DNA of 64,000 bases from Bacillota bacterium. Lineage in GTDB: Bacteria; Bacillota; Clostridia; Acetivibrionales; DSM-1351. Below the pieces are notes generated by a model. That model was given only the letters and a program-made list of their open reading frames with translations. It was not told the DNA's origin and ran no database searches. Shown piece after piece: positions 44,058-52,869 of this stretch. The translations under genes were made by a program, and so were the position numbers. The stretch's first letter is position 1, and every line of letters begins with the position of its first letter. Location: positions 1-64,000 of the forward strand of contig JAEZKZ010000122.1 of NCBI GenBank assembly GCA_023415305.1, given 5' to 3'.

Positions 44058-44076
44058 CCCAAGGCTTTTTTTATTT
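44049..44076 (+). terminator. Terminator of the 44-residue protein gene
   Basis: AGCCT and AGGCT pair around a nine-base loop and run into TTTTTTTAT. The stop codon of the small gene is in the loop. It also overlaps the 3' end of the convergent acetyltransferase gene. Confidence 0.75.
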
Positions 44077-44532
44077 CAAAATTTCCTTCATCAATAAATA
44101 CTCCGTTATGCCATTCTTATATAAGTTAGGGATACAACCAACTTCCTTGAACCCATAATCCAAATAGAACTTTTTAGCTCTTGGGTTAAAATCAGCAACT
44201 ACTAGGAATAATTTAGATGCCCTGGAATTCTCTTCCATGTACCCAATAAGTATCTTACCTATTCCAAGACTGCGATATTCCTCCTTAACAGCAATGATAT
44301 GCAGATAGGGGTAGCTATGGAACGCACCCTTTTGTATAACCCAAATGAAACCCAGTACTACATTATCATCATTTATTGCGACACTTATCTCACCTTTGCT
44401 TATGCCCTCATTTACAGCATTATGTGCTTTATCCTCATCAGGAAAGTAAACTCTACCTAGTTCTGATTTATGCAGAGTTATCATGCAATCTGTCAAATGC
44501 TTGTTTTCTGCATTTATTATATTAATATTCAA
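44071..44532 (-). CDS. GNAT family N-acetyltransferase
   Basis: The 153-residue protein has the acetyl-CoA-binding motif A YRSLGIGKILIGY and ends FYLDYGFKEVGC...NLYKNGITEYLLMK, the standard GNAT layout. The substrate is unknown. It starts at TTG, seven or so bases after GGAGGAA. It converges on the small gene at 43923-44057. Confidence 0.88.
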   Translation of the reverse strand: MNINIINAENKHLTDCMITLHKSELGRVYFPDEDKAHNAVNEGISKGEISVAINDDNVVLGFIWVIQKGAFHSYPYLHIIAVKEEYRSLGIGKILIGYMEENSRASKLFLVVADFNPRAKKFYLDYGFKEVGCIPNLYKNGITEYLLMKEILK

Positions 44533-44604
44533 TGGGCTTCCTCCAATCAGCTACAAGTATTTCTCCAGTGATTCTTTTTTAAGTATCTTTCCTTTTTTAC
44601 TCTC

Positions 44605-45381
44605 TTACTTTTGCAGGGCTTTTACCGAATAAGTAACATACTCTTTATCAAAGTGATATCCAAGCTTTTCTGAAAGAGCAACAGATTCCTTATTGGCAGC
44701 ATCCCAACTTGGATACAGATTTCTGTCAAGGCACTCCAGTATCAGTTTTGATGCGCAAATCAGAGCCAGTCCCCTTCTTCGATATTCCGGTTTTGTATCT
44801 ATTTCTATTTCTATTCCGTCTTTATATACCGTGTAGGAGGAGGCACCTGAGACTAGCGTGTCTCGGTGAAGAATTACCGCACCCAACCCATTCTTTTTGT
44901 ACTGGGCATAGGATGAGAACTGAGAACACAAATCCCGAGCCCATTGTTCTGACATGCATTTATGAAACAGTTCCTCATCAATCATTTCTATTTTATAATC
45001 AGTTGGCAATTTATCAATGTAGGATGATAGTTTCTTTCTATCAAACACATCAGGTTCTTTTTTTATTGCATATCGCACGAACTTATTATAGCTATCCTTG
45101 TATTCCTGCTCAATTAATGCCCCCCACTCTTCATTTTGAGGTACCATAAGAATATATTCAGATTTAAAGTACAAAGGTATATTTTGAACCAGCTCAAGGT
45201 CGGGTACTCCTGCGAAAAAGCAAAAATCACCTGTAATAATCTGTGCAGATTGAGGGTCCTCATTTCTGTCTGCCCAAGCATTCCCCATATAACCTTGCAA
45301 ACAAGACCAAATTAAGGTCTCCTCCCATCCCTGAAAAAGCCGTGAAATGTTGCTCATATCTTTCTTATTCAATTGATACAT
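44605..45381 (-). CDS. GNAT acetyltransferase, ZmaR-like (GNAT_acetyltr_2 type)
   Basis: The 258-residue protein is longer than ordinary GNATs. The N-terminal half (LIWSCLQGYMGNAWADRN) resembles the family named after the zwittermicin A resistance protein, and the C-terminal half has the CoA site YRRRGLALICASKLI and SWDAANKESVALSEKLGY. The substrate is not known; resistance is only a family hint. GGAGG precedes the ATG. Confidence 0.82.
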   Translation of the reverse strand: MYQLNKKDMSNISRLFQGWEETLIWSCLQGYMGNAWADRNEDPQSAQIITGDFCFFAGVPDLELVQNIPLYFKSEYILMVPQNEEWGALIEQEYKDSYNKFVRYAIKKEPDVFDRKKLSSYIDKLPTDYKIEMIDEELFHKCMSEQWARDLCSQFSSYAQYKKNGLGAVILHRDTLVSGASSYTVYKDGIEIEIDTKPEYRRRGLALICASKLILECLDRNLYPSWDAANKESVALSEKLGYHFDKEYVTYSVKALQK

Positions 45382-45438
45382 TATGTTACCTCCAAATTAA
45401 TCTTTAAATCTTAAGAAAAGAAATCTCCAGCTTGCATT

Positions 45439-45654
45439 TTATCTTTCCTGTTCTCTTCTATATTCAATTATATCCCCCGGCTGGCAATCCAGTACATCGC
45501 AAATAGCGTCCAAAGACGAAAACCTTATAGCCTTTACTTTTCCTGTTTTTAAATTTGATAAATTGACGTTAGAAATACCAACCTTTTGAGCAAGCTCATT
45601 CAAAGATATTTTTCGGTCAGCCATGACCCTATCCAATCTTAAAATTATAGCCAT
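45439..45654 (-). CDS. XRE-family small regulator (YozG-like)
   Basis: This 71-residue protein is a single helix-turn-helix domain: ISLNELAQKVGISNVNLSNLK followed by IRFSSLDAICDVLDCQPGDI. Such proteins usually accompany a DUF2975 membrane protein, which is the gene just upstream on the same strand. It probably regulates its own operon. Confidence 0.92.
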   Translation of the reverse strand: MAIILRLDRVMADRKISLNELAQKVGISNVNLSNLKTGKVKAIRFSSLDAICDVLDCQPGDIIEYRREQER

Positions 45655-45684
45655 AAGTAAACCTCTTCTTAGTTAATTATAACT

Positions 45685-46185
45685 TTATATTGTAGTATCT
45701 GAATTCCTTTGATATATGAAGCCATACATAACTATTTTTGAAAACAAAACTCCCAGCAGTCCGATTAACAGCAGAGTCCCATCACATAATGTAAATTTTC
45801 CTTTTGAATAGAGATTAAACCCATTTGCTCCATAGCCTTCTATCCTTGGGAAGGCAAATGATGATACAACCAGAAGTATCCCAATTGAAAATATACACCA
45901 AACTAAAACGTGTGAAAAAGGTCTCTTAATTACAGCTATACTAATCAACGAAATAAAGCAAGAAATAATTAAAATATAGAATAATGAGTTATACAAAAAG
46001 TGTTTAATTCCAACATGCCTCCATATTTGATCTGAAACACCATCACTTATATATAATACTCCTGTTAATGATAATATAGCCGAAAGGAAAATAGAAATTC
46101 CTAATATCCACTTAAAGGTTAAAGTGAATTTGACTTCCTTATCTTTCTCACAGTTTATAGAAATAGCTCTGATTTCATCTTTCAT
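45685..46185 (-). CDS. DUF2975-type membrane protein
   Basis: The 166-residue protein has four likely membrane helices (about 22-45, 60-85, 90-115, 135-155). Position directly before the YozG-like regulator and size fit the DUF2975 family. The function is unknown. The ATG at 46185 has GGAGGG upstream; the ATG five codons earlier is part of that site. Confidence 0.7.
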   Translation of the reverse strand: MKDEIRAISINCEKDKEVKFTLTFKWILGISIFLSAILSLTGVLYISDGVSDQIWRHVGIKHFLYNSLFYILIISCFISLISIAVIKRPFSHVLVWCIFSIGILLVVSSFAFPRIEGYGANGFNLYSKGKFTLCDGTLLLIGLLGVLFSKIVMYGFIYQRNSDTTI

Positions 46186-46376
46186 TCCAGTACCCTCCAT
46201 ATTTGTATGTATATACTATAAATTATAAATTACTTTTAATGGAAGTCAATATATTTTTAATGATTATCATTAATAATCAGTAAGATGAATAATAATCAGG
46301 AATATATAGAAAATAATTGTAATCATTATTAGTTGTTGGATGAGGTGGAAGGTTGAAATTAATCAATTAAGATGAA

Positions 46377-46441
46377 CAAAGGAGGTACCGAGCCCATGCC
46401 ATTTCTAACATTGTAATTATTGCGAAATACTGGGCATGGGC
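46377..46441 (+). promoter_or_regulatory. Leader with strong RBS, six-codon ORF and start-masking hairpin
   Basis: AAAGGAGG (46377-46385) precedes an ATG at 46396 that opens only a six-codon frame, MPFLTL, stopping at 46416. GCCCATGCC (46392-46400) is perfectly complementary to GGCATGGGC (46433-46441), which contains the ATG (46436) of the next gene. The arrangement resembles translational attenuators. Confidence 0.6.
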
Positions 46442-46996
46442 ATTATTATGCAGGATTCCTTGAATGTTATTAGAATTACTTATTGGGAAGAAATGTACCA
46501 ACATTGGTTAAAAGAAGAACTGTTTACTTTTCCATGGTTTTTTAATATTGCTTTTATAATTATACTTTTTATTATTTGGATAAAGCTGGTGGATAAAAGA
46601 AGGTTAAAGGAGTTGCTGCTTTTCGGCTCCTTCATAGCAATAACTGTGGGGTTTATCGACATTGTTGCTGTAACAGTCGGTTTATGGCAATATAAGGTTA
46701 AGCTCTTCCCCATATCGACTTTATTTCCATTTGATTATACAGTTATACCCATTTTTTATATGTTGGTTTTACAGTATACGTCAAATTGGCGCAGTTATAT
46801 ATTAGGTTCTCTACTGGCTGCTGCAGTTTATTCATTTATTTTAAGTCCGGTATATATTTTATTGGGAATTAAAGAATATTTTCTGTTTAATCACTTTTAT
46901 GTTTTTATAACAGTATTTATAGTTACTTCTGTAATCAAAGCAATACTCAACTGGATTCTAGATATTGAGTTAAGGCATAAATTAAATAAAGACTGA
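46436..46996 (+). CDS. CBO0543-type membrane protein
   Basis: The protein of up to 186 residues has about five hydrophobic helices; the N-terminal helix ends IIWIKLVDKRRLKELLLFG, characteristic of the CBO0543 family of clostridia and bacilli. Its function is unknown. The start could be ATG 46436 or ATG 46448; neither has a good ribosome-binding site of its own. The strong AAAGGAGG upstream belongs to a six-codon leader instead. Confidence 0.8.
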   Translation: MGIIMQDSLNVIRITYWEEMYQHWLKEELFTFPWFFNIAFIIILFIIWIKLVDKRRLKELLLFGSFIAITVGFIDIVAVTVGLWQYKVKLFPISTLFPFDYTVIPIFYMLVLQYTSNWRSYILGSLLAAAVYSFILSPVYILLGIKEYFLFNHFYVFITVFIVTSVIKAILNWILDIELRHKLNKD

Positions 46997-47011
46997 GTCC
47001 TATTTGGCAAT

Positions 47012-47044
47012 AAATTAAGGGGTGCCATTACACCCCTTAATTTT
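47012..47044. terminator. Bidirectional terminator
   Basis: AAATTAAGGGGTG and CACCCCTTAATTT pair fully around a six-base loop between the convergent CBO0543-type gene and mnmA. Confidence 0.85.
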
Positions 47045-47079
47045 CAATATTATATAATATAGAGAATCAATCGATGGTA

Positions 47080-48159
47080 TTAATCTATTGACCCGCCGCC
47101 CACAACAATATCTCCGTCGTAGAAAACCACTGATTGACCAGGTGTTATTGCTCTTTGAGGAGCATCGAATACTACACGGATTCTTTTGTCATCGATAACA
47201 CGAATTACTGCAGGAGCTTCCTTGGCTGAGTACCTGATTTTTGCATTAACTCTCATGCCATCAAATGGTTTCTCAATTGAAATAAAATTAAGATCCGATG
47301 CTGTAAGTGTATCAGAAAATACCTCTTTGTCTTCGCCCAAAATAACTCTATTATTTCCAGCATCAAGTGCAACAACAAACATTGGTTTTCCAAAGGCTAT
47401 ACCCAGGCCTTTTCGTTGTCCGACAGTATAATGAACTATACCTTTATGAGTTCCAAGCACATTACCCTTGGTATCCACAAATTTGCCGGGCACAATTTTT
47501 TTATCACTGTTTTCACTTAAAAATCTACCATAGTTATTGTCATTAATAAAGCATATTTCCTGACTGTCCGGTTTCGTCGCTACAGACAACCCAATTTCCT
47601 TTGCGATTTCTCTGATTCGTTCTTTTGAATAGTCACCAACAGGCATAAGAGTTCTGCTTAACTGCTCCTGCGTCAGATTATACAGTGCATACGTCTGGTC
47701 TTTCCTGTCAGTCACTGATTTTTTTAAAATGTATCTTCCTGACGCAGGGTCAAGCATAACCTTTGCATAATGCCCTGTTGCGATATAGTCAATTCCCATT
47801 GAAACGGCCTTATCCAGCATAGCCTGCCACTTTACATGTCTGTTGCAGGCTATACACGGGTTTGGAGTACGCCCTTTAAAGTACTCTTCCTTAAAATATT
47901 CAATTACTGTTTTATTAAAAATGTCCTTGAAATTCAGCACGTAATATGGTATCCCCAGTTTATTGGCAACTCTTCTTGCGTCATCCACTGCCGACAGTGA
48001 GCAGCAGCCGCCCTCGGACTTTTTCATTTCCTCGTCCATGTCCTGCCATATCTGAAGAGTTACTCCGATTACCTCATACCCCTGCTGCAATAAAATGGCG
48101 GCTGCAACAGAACTGTCTACGCCGCCGCTCATTCCCAGCATAACCTTTTTTGAGCTCAT
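47080..48159 (-). CDS. mnmA: tRNA-specific 2-thiouridylase
   Basis: MnmA thiolates uridine 34 of tRNAs for Lys, Glu and Gln. The 359-residue protein has PP-loop MSGGVDSSVAA, catalytic cysteines in NPCIACNRHVKW and DSQEICFIND, and the C-terminal beta-barrel. It follows iscU on the same strand; the upstream desulfurase likely supplies sulfur. Confidence 0.97.
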   Translation of the reverse strand: MSSKKVMLGMSGGVDSSVAAAILLQQGYEVIGVTLQIWQDMDEEMKKSEGGCCSLSAVDDARRVANKLGIPYYVLNFKDIFNKTVIEYFKEEYFKGRTPNPCIACNRHVKWQAMLDKAVSMGIDYIATGHYAKVMLDPASGRYILKKSVTDRKDQTYALYNLTQEQLSRTLMPVGDYSKERIREIAKEIGLSVATKPDSQEICFINDNNYGRFLSENSDKKIVPGKFVDTKGNVLGTHKGIVHYTVGQRKGLGIAFGKPMFVVALDAGNNRVILGEDKEVFSDTLTASDLNFISIEKPFDGMRVNAKIRYSAKEAPAVIRVIDDKRIRVVFDAPQRAITPGQSVVFYDGDIVVGGGSID

Positions 48160-48196
48160 CTACTACATTCTCCTATACAAACAAGTCTATAATACC

Positions 48197-48244
48197 GAAA
48201 CGGTTAAATAATAACCCCGAACTCACTTATTATTTAACCGTTTC
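48197..48244. terminator. Long inverted repeat between iscU and mnmA
   Basis: GAAACGGTTAAATAATA pairs perfectly with TATTATTTAACCGTTTC over 17 bp around a 14-base loop. It has no T-tract, so it may be a processing or stability element. Confidence 0.55.
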
Positions 48245-48262
48245 AATTAATTAATTGCTATT

Positions 48263-48718
48263 TTAGTCCTCATCAAAATCCTCTTCACGACCATGGCTGT
48301 GATGACAACCGTTGCAGCAGCCGGTACAATCTACAGTATCATCTGTTGCCAGACCATTTCTTCGTCTGTAATCTTCCAGAGCAGCAGCAATAGCTTCCTC
48401 TGCAAGGTTTGAACAATGCATCTTTGCCGGTGGCAACCCATCGAGAGCTTCCGCAACAGCTTTGTTAGTTATCTGCATAGCCTCTTCTACGGTTTTACCC
48501 TTAACTAGCTCGGTTGCCATACTGCTTGTAGCTACAGCCGCTCCGCAGCCAAAGGTTTTAAATTTAGCATCTACTATGACATTATCCTCTATTTTAAGAT
48601 ACATCTTCATTATATCTCCGCACTTAGCGTTTCCAACCTGACCCACACCGTTGGCATCTTCAATTTCTCCAACATTCCTTGGATTTGAAAAATGATCCAT
48701 AACTTTTTCACTATACAT
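48263..48718 (-). CDS. iscU: Iron-sulfur scaffold protein (NifU/IscU-like)
   Basis: The 151-residue scaffold assembles Fe-S clusters received from the desulfurase. The three conserved cysteines are in GNAKCGDI, KTFGCGAA and AKMHCSNLAE. An extra C-terminal tail is rich in Cys, His and acids (VDCTGCCNGCHHSHG), not part of the normal domain. It follows iscS by 38 bp. Confidence 0.95.
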   Translation of the reverse strand: MYSEKVMDHFSNPRNVGEIEDANGVGQVGNAKCGDIMKMYLKIEDNVIVDAKFKTFGCGAAVATSSMATELVKGKTVEEAMQITNKAVAEALDGLPPAKMHCSNLAEEAIAAALEDYRRRNGLATDDTVDCTGCCNGCHHSHGREEDFDED

Positions 48719-48756
48719 TTTACATAACCTCTTTTCCGTTTTATGCTGCGCTCAAA

Positions 48757-49938
48757 TTATTTTTTGTTCTTTACAGCTTCATAAAGTGGTGACATATCTC
48801 TTAATCTGCTTACTATCTTAGGTATCTCCTCAAGTATATAATCTACATCCTCCTGTGTGTTTTCTTCTCCAAAGGTTAATCTTAATGAGCCATGAGCAAT
48901 TTCATGAGGTAAACCTATAGCCATTAAAACATGTGAAGGATCAAGTGAGCCGGAAGAGCAAGCCGATCCGCTGGAACCGCAAACTCCCATCATATCAAGC
49001 ATCAGAAGAAGTGATTCACCTTCAATAAACTCAAATGATATATTTACGTTACCTGGTAACCTGTTTGTTCTATGGCCGTTAAGTTTTATATACGGTATTC
49101 TTGACATAAGACCTTCTATGGTTTTTTCTCTTAAGTCTATAAGTTTTTTGTTATAGGCTTCCATGTTTTCCATTGCAAGCTCAATTGCCCTTCCCAGACC
49201 TATAATCCCAGGCAGATTCTCTGTACTCGCCCGCTTTCCTCTTTCCTGAGCACCACCATGCATAAAGGAGGATATTTTTACTCCCTTCCTTATATACAGA
49301 GCACCTACGCCCTTTGGTCCATAAAACTTATGTCCGGACAAAGAAAGAAGATCAATGTTCATTTTTTGTACATCAATAGCAACATTTCCTATTGCCTGTA
49401 CAGCATCTGTGTGAAAAAGAATTCCTTTTTCACGAGCAAATGCACCAATTTCCTGTATTGGTTGAATGGTGCCGATTTCATTATTAGCAAACATAATGCT
49501 AATCAATATTGTTGTATCCTTAACAGCTTTTTTCAGATCTTCCAGCGAAACCATACCGTCACTGTCTACCGGCAGATAGGTTACTTCGAAACCTTCTCCC
49601 TGTAGGTACTTACAAGCATTCATTATTGCAGGATGCTCTATTGCTGAGGTTATAATATGATTACCTTTTTTCTTATTTGCCGCTGCAACTCCCTTTATGG
49701 CCCAGTTATCCGCTTCACTTCCCGAACCTGTAAAGTAAATTTCTCTTGCTTCTGCTCCAAGAGCCTTAGCTACTTTTTCCCTGGCTTCTTCAATGGCTTT
49801 CTTGCTTTCACGTCCAAGGCTATATATCGATGAAGCATTACCAAAATGTTCGCAAAAGTAAGGCTTCATTGCCTCAAATACTTCCGGCTTAACATATGTG
49901 GTTGCTGCATGATCTAAATAAATAATTCTGTTTCCCAT
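48757..49938 (-). CDS. iscS: Cysteine desulfurase (NifS/IscS type)
   Basis: The PLP enzyme takes sulfur from cysteine. The 393-residue protein has TGSGSEADNWAIKG, the PLP-lysine motif SLSGHKFYGPKG and active cysteine GSACSSGS. I chose the ATG at 49938 with GGGAG upstream over a GTG three codons earlier. It lies between rrf2 and iscU, the normal clostridial set. Confidence 0.96.
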   Translation of the reverse strand: MGNRIIYLDHAATTYVKPEVFEAMKPYFCEHFGNASSIYSLGRESKKAIEEAREKVAKALGAEAREIYFTGSGSEADNWAIKGVAAANKKKGNHIITSAIEHPAIMNACKYLQGEGFEVTYLPVDSDGMVSLEDLKKAVKDTTILISIMFANNEIGTIQPIQEIGAFAREKGILFHTDAVQAIGNVAIDVQKMNIDLLSLSGHKFYGPKGVGALYIRKGVKISSFMHGGAQERGKRASTENLPGIIGLGRAIELAMENMEAYNKKLIDLREKTIEGLMSRIPYIKLNGHRTNRLPGNVNISFEFIEGESLLLMLDMMGVCGSSGSACSSGSLDPSHVLMAIGLPHEIAHGSLRLTFGEENTQEDVDYILEEIPKIVSRLRDMSPLYEAVKNKK

Positions 49939-50033
49939 GTTGAACACTCCCTTATTAATTGACTAACAGGAATAGCTGAAATTTTCAAGTACTCCTTAAT
50001 AATATACCCTTCCAAAAATAAATAAAAACAGGA

Positions 50034-50480
50034 TTATATGTAATAAATATAATCATTTTTTGTCTTACTTTCATACTCCAGCACCAGGTCGGCTATAGAG
50101 ATAGCATCAACCACCTCATTTATTTTATCTCTCAGTTTAGCCCAAACAGTAGCTGTAACACAAGAATCCGCCTTGTCACAACTTACTGGCATTTCAATAT
50201 CTATGCAGTCAACAGGGCAAAGTGTTCCCTCCAGAGATCGCAAAACATCACCTACAGAAATATTTTCAGCAGGCTTGGCAAGAAGGTAACCACCTTGAGC
50301 ACCTCTTATGCTTTTTACAAGGCCGGACTTTTTTAATGAAGAAAATAGCTGTTCCAGATAATTTTCAGAAAGATCCTGCCTTTCAGCAACGCACTTTAAA
50401 GAAACCTGCCCCTCCTTACTATGAATTGCAAGATCAACAATAGCTCTCAGACCATATCTTCCCTTTGTTGAAACTTTCAA
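50034..50480 (-). CDS. Rrf2/IscR-family regulator
   Basis: The 148-residue protein starts TKGRYGLRAIVDLAIHS, the hallmark of the family, with a winged helix and three spaced cysteines (GTLCPVDC...VSCDKADSC) that could hold an Fe-S cluster. It likely senses Fe-S status and controls the desulfurase/scaffold genes immediately downstream. The start codon is TTG after AGGGTGAT. Confidence 0.93.
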   Translation of the reverse strand: MKVSTKGRYGLRAIVDLAIHSKEGQVSLKCVAERQDLSENYLEQLFSSLKKSGLVKSIRGAQGGYLLAKPAENISVGDVLRSLEGTLCPVDCIDIEMPVSCDKADSCVTATVWAKLRDKINEVVDAISIADLVLEYESKTKNDYIYYI

Positions 50481-50523
50481 AGTTAATCACCCTAATTCCA
50501 ATTAATTTACTAGACTTTAATTG

Positions 50524-50552
50524 ATGTTACCATATAAGGGAAAGGAATTCAA
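50524..50552 (-). promoter_or_regulatory. Putative promoter of the rrf2-iscSU unit
   Basis: On the minus strand TTGAAT (50547-50552) and TAACAT (50524-50529) are 17 bases apart. An imperfect AATTAA/TTAATT repeat at 50500-50522, just downstream, could be the Rrf2 site. Confidence 0.5.
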
Positions 50553-50633
50553 GAAAAAAAGTCAATTTTTTTCTTGAACAGAAATTTCTATCTAACAATT
50601 AACGGATGCATCAATACTTTATAAAAATAGCTG

Positions 50634-50915
50634 TTAAAAAAATGAACTGTAGCACCTTGTTCTGAGCATATAATCAATTTCATCTATACTCTTTCCGTTT
50701 GCACACACTATAAAAACACCATAGCTTGGTTTGCTGCTGGTGCTCATAACAGGGCCGGTATTTTCTTCTGTTATTGCGGTAAAATCAAAATGCTTTCCCT
50801 CATACACAACTGCATCTATGGGCTTTCTGTAAGTATATAAATCAACAACAGTATAGCCCTTCTGCATTAGAGCTCTTGAGATATCTGTTAAATTGTTTTG
50901 TACTGCAACTACCAT
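50634..50915 (-). CDS. YkuS-family (UPF0180) small protein
   Basis: The 93-residue protein begins MVVAVQNNLTDISRALMQKGY and contains VVDLYTYRKPIDAVVYEG, the YkuS/UPF0180 pattern. Its function is unknown. The open frame extends 36 codons upstream, but CGGAGG lies seven bases before the ATG at 50915 and only the shorter form fits the family. Confidence 0.82.
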   Translation of the reverse strand: MVVAVQNNLTDISRALMQKGYTVVDLYTYRKPIDAVVYEGKHFDFTAITEENTGPVMSTSSKPSYGVFIVCANGKSIDEIDYMLRTRCYSSFF

Positions 50916-51038
50916 ATCAAACCTCCGAACATGTAAAAGTAACACTATCCCTCTTCTGGTATCAACTTCCAATACCAACACTTTCTTTTTGAAGTATTCC
51001 CTGATAGTATTTACAGAGGTCAAATAATTATTCTATAT

Positions 51039-51323
51039 TTAATTGTTTTGTTTATCTGCATCGTGTTGTACTGAATTTTCCAATCCAGTTTCATTATTTT
51101 CATCCGACACCGCGGAGTCAGCCTCCAAGTCGTCGGTGTTAATGGGTTCAGCAGTCTTAATTATTTTGTTGCTGGACATCGGTTTGTTTGAAAATATAAA
51201 CCAAACAGCTATTATTGCGTACAATGCCACGCTTTGCATCTGGAATACGTGAAAAAATACTATGTTTAATAGCAGCAAAACAAAACCTACAATTAACACC
51301 CACGCCAATACTCTTTTTAACAT
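51039..51323 (-). CDS. Small membrane protein with acidic tail
   Basis: The 94-residue protein has two hydrophobic helices (about 5-24 and 29-43) and a long acidic, Asn/Asp-rich tail (about 58-94). ATG at 51323 shares a base with the rarA stop codon (TGATG), so it is coupled to rarA. Not recognised; role unknown. Confidence 0.7.
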   Translation of the reverse strand: MLKRVLAWVLIVGFVLLLLNIVFFHVFQMQSVALYAIIAVWFIFSNKPMSSNKIIKTAEPINTDDLEADSAVSDENNETGLENSVQHDADKQNN

Positions 51324-52612
51324 CACTGTTCTCTCCATTTCTCCAACCAATCTTTTATTTTGGCTTCATAGCCATTCGCTGTTGGATTGTAATAAATAGT
51401 ACCCTTCATTTCTTCAGGGAGAAATTCCTGCTTAACTATATTGTTCTTATAATCATGGGCATATTTATAGCCTTGTCCATAGCCCAACTGTTCCATACCC
51501 TTTGCTGCAGCATTTCGCAAGTGCATTGGAACACTTCCCGTATTTTTTGCTTCAACATCAGACAATGCTCTATTAATAGCCATATACGCAGAGTTCGATT
51601 TTGGACTGCAGGCCACGGTAACTGCTGCGTGTGCCAGAATTATCCTTGCCTCGGGCATTCCTATCATTTTTACCGCCTGTGCTGCAGCAACAGCCACCTG
51701 CAAGGCCGTCGGATTGGCCATACCCACATCTTCCGAGGCACATATAATTATCCTTCTTGCAAGAAACTCAACATCCTCTCCGGCATACAGTGCCCGGGCC
51801 AGATAAAACACTGCCGCATCCGGGCTACTGCCTCTCATGGACTTTATAAATGCGCTGATGTTGTCATAGTGCTCCTCACCGTTTTTGTCAAAACGTATAG
51901 CTTTTTTCTGAACACATTCCTCAATGGTTTTCAAGTTTATTTCAATACCGCCGTCTGTACCAAGTTCCGAGGTCAGAACGGCCAGCTCAATGGAATTAAG
52001 TGCTGTCCGTGCATCGCCGGAGCATACTTCACTTAAATAATCCAGTGCTTCATCGGTAATATTAATACAATAGTTCCCAAGGCCTCTTTCCTTGTCACTA
52101 ATGGCAGTTACAATCAGCTTTCTTATATCTTCCTGCTCCAAAGGCTTCAGCATAAAGACGGTTGACCTTGAAATAAGTGCCTTATTAACCTCAAAGAAAG
52201 GGTTTTCGGTAGTTGCACCTATCAGTACAATCGATCCGTCCTCAACATACGGCAGCAGTGCATCCTGCTGGGATTTGTTGAAGCGGTGTATTTCGTCTAT
52301 AAATAAGACAGTTCTTCCATTTGGATTGAACATAGTATTTTTCGTATCAGCCGCAATTCTCTTAATATCTCCCACACCTGAGGTTACGGCATTCAGCTTT
52401 TCAAAGTTGGACTGCGTAGTATTTGCAATAATTCTGGCTAATGAGGTCTTTCCGGTACCCGGCGGACCATATAAAATTATCGATGTAATTCTATCGGCCT
52501 TTATCATCCTGTAAAGCATTTTATCCTTGCCTATTATATGACTTTGCCCAACAAATTCTTCTATTGTCCTTGGCGACATTCTATATGCCAAAGGCTGTAT
52601 TTTTTCTCTCAT
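51323..52612 (-). CDS. rarA: Replication-associated recombination protein RarA
   Basis: RarA (MgsA) is an AAA+ ATPase related to clamp loaders and RuvB that acts at stalled forks. Walker A is GPPGTGKTSLA, Walker B FIDEIHRFNKSQQD; sensor region ATTENPFFEVN follows. The C-terminal domain contains RNAAAKGMEQLGYGQGYKYAHD. The ATG at 52612 has GGAGG seven bases upstream; upstream in-frame starts are weaker. Confidence 0.96.
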   Translation of the reverse strand: MREKIQPLAYRMSPRTIEEFVGQSHIIGKDKMLYRMIKADRITSIILYGPPGTGKTSLARIIANTTQSNFEKLNAVTSGVGDIKRIAADTKNTMFNPNGRTVLFIDEIHRFNKSQQDALLPYVEDGSIVLIGATTENPFFEVNKALISRSTVFMLKPLEQEDIRKLIVTAISDKERGLGNYCINITDEALDYLSEVCSGDARTALNSIELAVLTSELGTDGGIEINLKTIEECVQKKAIRFDKNGEEHYDNISAFIKSMRGSSPDAAVFYLARALYAGEDVEFLARRIIICASEDVGMANPTALQVAVAAAQAVKMIGMPEARIILAHAAVTVACSPKSNSAYMAINRALSDVEAKNTGSVPMHLRNAAAKGMEQLGYGQGYKYAHDYKNNIVKQEFLPEEMKGTIYYNPTANGYEAKIKDWLEKWREQ

Positions 52613-52667
52613 AAAATTAACCTCCATGAGCAACCATTGTGGCCACTAAAAGTATTGAAAAACATAT

Positions 52668-52816
52668 CCTTTATCGCAATGGGGCGAATAAAGGAGGTTA
52701 ATTGGCCATGCGCGTTTTCAAAATATTTGAAAAATATTCTGAATATGTCGCGCGGCCATAAATTCATAGGTTAGTTTGAAAGACGAGCATTAGCAAAGTC
52801 TTTCAAACTAACCTAG
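52668..52816. other. Three hairpins between rarA and the secreted protein gene
   Basis: CCTTTATCGC/GGCGAATAAAGG lies near 52673-52694. TGGCC..GCGCG pairs with CGCGCGGCCA at 52703-52758 (two-base bulge). A perfect 16-bp repeat GGTTAGTTTGAAAGAC / GTCTTTCAAACTAACC spans 52769-52814. None ends in a clear T-run. The last may terminate the gene at 52870. Confidence 0.6.
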
Positions 52817-52869
52817 AGTCTCGCTTATACTTGATTCGGAACAGCAATTCATGGTTAACTAATTAAAGC

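Noticed and set aside
46396..46996. Frameshifted CBO0543-type gene starting at ATG 46396
   Set aside because: The six-codon frame stops before the main frame and adds no family-like residues, though a disrupted start cannot be fully excluded.
50916..51023. 36-codon N-terminal extension of the YkuS-like protein
   Set aside because: The ATG at 50915 has CGGAGG in the right place and fits the family; the extension does not.
51215..52036. 273-codon plus-strand frame opposite rarA
   Set aside because: It is antisense to a well-supported AAA+ ATPase, has no ribosome-binding site and low-quality composition.
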